6,069 nucleotides of DNA from Chloroflexota bacterium (GTDB lineage Bacteria; Chloroflexota; UBA6077; CF-72): contig JAFAWJ010000899.1 in assembly GCA_019242065.1 (NCBI GenBank), positions 1 through 6,069 on the forward strand, in the 5' to 3' direction. Both the position numbers and the translations under genes were made by a program. Position 1 is the first letter of the stretch, and each line of letters starts with the position of its first letter. Positions 4,920 to 6,069 of this stretch are shown here, piece after piece. The notes beneath the pieces are model-generated. The model was not told the origin of the DNA. It ran no database searches and saw only the letters and a program-made list of their open reading frames with translations.

Positions 4920-6041
4920 GGCCGACTCCTTTTCCTGTATGTCAATGGTGACGAACAGCGGGCCGCCGTTTCGAGTTTCGACGAGGTCGATGGCGGCATT
5001 GACGTCCGCGAGCGGAAAACGATGGGTAAAGAGATCCGCAATGTCCAGCCGTCCGGCGCGCAGGAGCTCGAGCAGCTCGAGCGCGTCGCGCCGCATGTAG
5101 CCGTTGCTGCCGGTGATGGTGTAGTTGCCGACCATGACGCGGCCGTACGGGATGTTGAGCGGCGTGTAGTTGCCGCCGAGCAGCACGGCCCGACCGCCTT
5201 TGTGGAGTGCGTAGATCGCCTGTGTCGTGACGGAGGCGCCCGTCGGCATCAGGTCGACCAGGCAGTCCGCGCCGTGACTACCAGTCAGCGCGCGGATGCG
5301 TTCGGTGAGCCCATCGTCGCGCTCCCAATCAGGTGAGAGGTCCTCCAGGGCGATGGTTGCCACCAGCCCGGGTTCCAGGGCGGCGATGCGCGCCAGGTTC
5401 TGGCGACTTCGGCCAATGGCGATCACGTGCGCGAAGCCGAACAGCGGCGCACACTTGACGACGGCCGCCCCGGTGGCGCCAGTCGCCGCGGCGACGACCA
5501 GGGTTTCGCCGTGGCGCGGTTCGACTTTGCGCAGCGCCCGAAACGCGATGGCCAGCGAGTGCACTCGTGCGCCAACCTCGAACGAGACTTCATCCGGTAA
5601 CCGATCCAGCGACCATTCGGGTACGCGCAGATACTCGGCCAGACCGCCATTGTGATACTGCTCGTAGAGCGGCATGGCCTCGCGCGTGTACAGGGCATGG
5701 CCGATCACGGCCAACGTCGAGCACAGCGTCTCGCGATCGGACCGACAGTACACGCAGTCGCGACAAGTGAGCGTCGGGTGCAGGCGCACGCGGTCACCCA
5801 CTCGCCAGCGGCTGACGCGTGGGCCGACCTCGGCCACTTCGCCGGCCACTTCGTGGCCGAGCACGCCGGGCAAAAGCTGGGTCCGAGCGGAGTGCCACAG
5901 GGACAGCAGCCCGTGCGTCATCCCCGCGGCGCGGGCGCGCACGAGCACGTCGCCGTCTTCGAGCGTGGGCACCTCGACGCGATCCAACCGCAGCCGGGTT
6001 TCGCCCGGATACGCGCGAGCGGCGAGCATCGTCGAGGCCAT
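3564..6041 (-). CDS. Fused zinc-type alcohol dehydrogenase, BNR beta-propeller and TRAM-like protein
   Basis: This is one uninterrupted frame of 825 codons. Residues 1-368 form a medium-chain (MDR) alcohol dehydrogenase. The GroES-like part includes LPGVLGHEVAGEV (57-69, with His63-Glu64 of the catalytic zinc site). A perfect structural-zinc set follows at Cys93, Cys96, Cys99 and Cys107. The Rossmann part has AAATGATGAAVV at 184-195, a dinucleotide strand end near 207-214, and a late GGRAVLLGG strand at 282-290. The usual first catalytic Cys ('GvCHTDl') is replaced in AGMTHGLL (39-46); His161 could act as a ligand. Residues 375-720 carry six Asp boxes, 721-755 a low-complexity linker, and 756-820 a TRAM-like domain. 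ATG at 6041 starts the frame; Met5 (6029) fits the family N-terminus equally well, and neither has a strong ribosome-binding site. Dehydrogenases of this family normally end near residue 350-370, so this is a fusion or a lost stop codon. It leads the operon with the monooxygenase. Confidence 0.85.
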   Translation of the reverse strand: MASTMLAARAYPGETRLRLDRVEVPTLEDGDVLVRARAAGMTHGLLSLWHSARTQLLPGVLGHEVAGEVAEVGPRVSRWRVGDRVRLHPTLTCRDCVYCRSDRETLCSTLAVIGHALYTREAMPLYEQYHNGGLAEYLRVPEWSLDRLPDEVSFEVGARVHSLAIAFRALRKVEPRHGETLVVAAATGATGAAVVKCAPLFGFAHVIAIGRSRQNLARIAALEPGLVATIALEDLSPDWERDDGLTERIRALTGSHGADCLVDLMPTGASVTTQAIYALHKGGRAVLLGGNYTPLNIPYGRVMVGNYTITGSNGYMRRDALELLELLRAGRLDIADLFTHRFPLADVNAAIDLVETRNGGPLFVTIDIQEKESAMSPERDQRVVYVGTNVGLFRATPGDNSQAYALEPAGLQGQTVVAVLVDFANPSRLYAGTRDEGVFRSEDGGRTWQESSKGMVYREVWSMAQHPTTGEIYVGTQPPAVFKSTDRGVTWTNCRSFQDMEESLFWTFPRAPHIAHIKYLHVVPEDPEKIFCAVEEGWIVRSLDGGQSWETLKQGVAFDSHAVTTVPGQADVVLATSGAGVYRSDNLGERFVKSDAGIDAGFTGGGYMSPPVIHPDRPNVVFAAGAEVPPPFWFTREQGAKAYFYRSDDQGRTWHKLLGKGAPTEGLRPAPRSCVIDPRDPDTVLFGLTDGSVWETRDGGESFQPILTGLPGWISGLSVAYPSASASSASGAATGHVNGTNATNGTAATSAQPSAEIGQEYDITISNQIDNPFIGPNGVTRIGDADVRIPNATIGQKYRVRVLALGMNQFTQRTEATIQTVSGPE
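3582..3776 (-). other. TRAM-like beta-barrel domain at the C-terminus of the propeller protein
   Basis: Residues 756-820 of the fused frame read EIGQEYDITISNQI, then GPNGVTRIGDADVRIPNA, then IGQKYRVRVLALGMNQFTQR. This follows the TRAM pattern 'vGxxyeVxIxdig..GdGIaRvdgfvvfVPga.vGdrvrVrItkvgrnfA.A', a small RNA-binding barrel found in tRNA-modifying enzymes and as stand-alone archaeal proteins. A Ser/Ala/Thr/Asn-rich linker (721-755) separates it from the last propeller blade. No start codon lies at its front, so it is translated only with the propeller. The assignment rests on pattern matching by eye; another small OB-like barrel is possible. Confidence 0.5.
4926..4931 (-). promoter_or_regulatory. 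Strong internal Shine-Dalgarno for the propeller ATG
   Basis: Minus strand AAGGAG (within GGAAAAGGAG) stands six bases before the ATG at 4919-4917, the best ribosome-binding site in the window. The in-frame start codon lies exactly where propeller similarity begins and dehydrogenase similarity ends. The preceding in-frame codon CAG at 4937-4935 is one C-to-T change from a TAG stop. Together these suggest that the two modules were separate, closely spaced genes. Confidence 0.7.
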
Positions 6042-6042
6042 C

Positions 6043-6069
6043 TCAGTGCATGGTGGACGTGAGAGTATC
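6043..6069 (-). CDS. Possible last codons of an upstream operon gene (partial)
   Basis: One of the three minus-strand frames entering at the right edge reads DTLTSTMH and stops at TGA (6045-6043), one base before the ATG at 6041-6039. Such near-contact would fit another gene upstream in the same operon. Nine codons are far too few to identify it, and chance gives a stop here easily. A second ATG (6051-6049) in this frame makes only a two-codon ORF. Confidence 0.2.
   Translation of the reverse strand, partial: DTLTSTMH

Noticed and set aside
4359..5336. 325-codon plus-strand open frame opposite the dehydrogenase/propeller
   Set aside because: The opposite strand encodes recognisable dehydrogenase and Asp-box motifs throughout; this frame has shadow-like composition and no domain.
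1..6069. CRISPR array, tRNA or rRNA gene
   Set aside because: No regularly spaced repeats, cloverleaf or rRNA-like conserved tracts were seen on either strand.

Overview
GC-rich bacterial DNA. The coding style (Ala/Arg/Val-rich proteins, ATG and GTG starts) and the protein families point to a free-living, metabolically versatile bacterium. The window alone does not fix the phylum. No ribosomal, tRNA, plasmid or phage core gene is present to anchor it.

Layout from left to right. Positions 1-142 (minus) hold the broken 5' end of an unidentified gene that leaves the window. Positions 314-1180 (plus) encode an aminoglycoside phosphotransferase (APH)-fold kinase. From about 1190 to 2400 there is no intact gene. 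This stretch is a graveyard on the minus strand: a frameshifted remnant of a LuxR-type helix-turn-helix response regulator (1192-1412), then the 3' end of a degenerate group II intron (about 1572-2061). The intron fragment has a frameshifted reverse-transcriptase/maturase C-terminus and a recognisable but imperfect domain V. Positions 2402-3550 (minus) encode a luciferase-like flavin-dependent monooxygenase. Positions 3564-6041 (minus) hold one continuous 825-codon frame that joins three unlike modules: a zinc-type medium-chain alcohol dehydrogenase, a six-Asp-box BNR beta-propeller, and a small C-terminal TRAM-like beta-barrel.

The functional part is the minus-strand operon at 2402-6041. Transcription runs dehydrogenase, propeller, flavin monooxygenase, with only 13 bases between the last two genes, so the products are probably co-expressed and may act on the same substrate; that substrate cannot be read from sequence. 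The dehydrogenase/propeller junction carries a strong Shine-Dalgarno sequence and ATG, plus a CAG codon one transition away from TAG. This suggests two formerly separate, tightly coupled genes that became fused by loss of a stop codon (or a sequencing error), with the propeller probably still able to start on its own.

The most unusual points are the dehydrogenase-propeller-TRAM architecture, the dehydrogenase's loss of the usual first catalytic zinc cysteine, and the cluster of decayed elements between the kinase and the operon.
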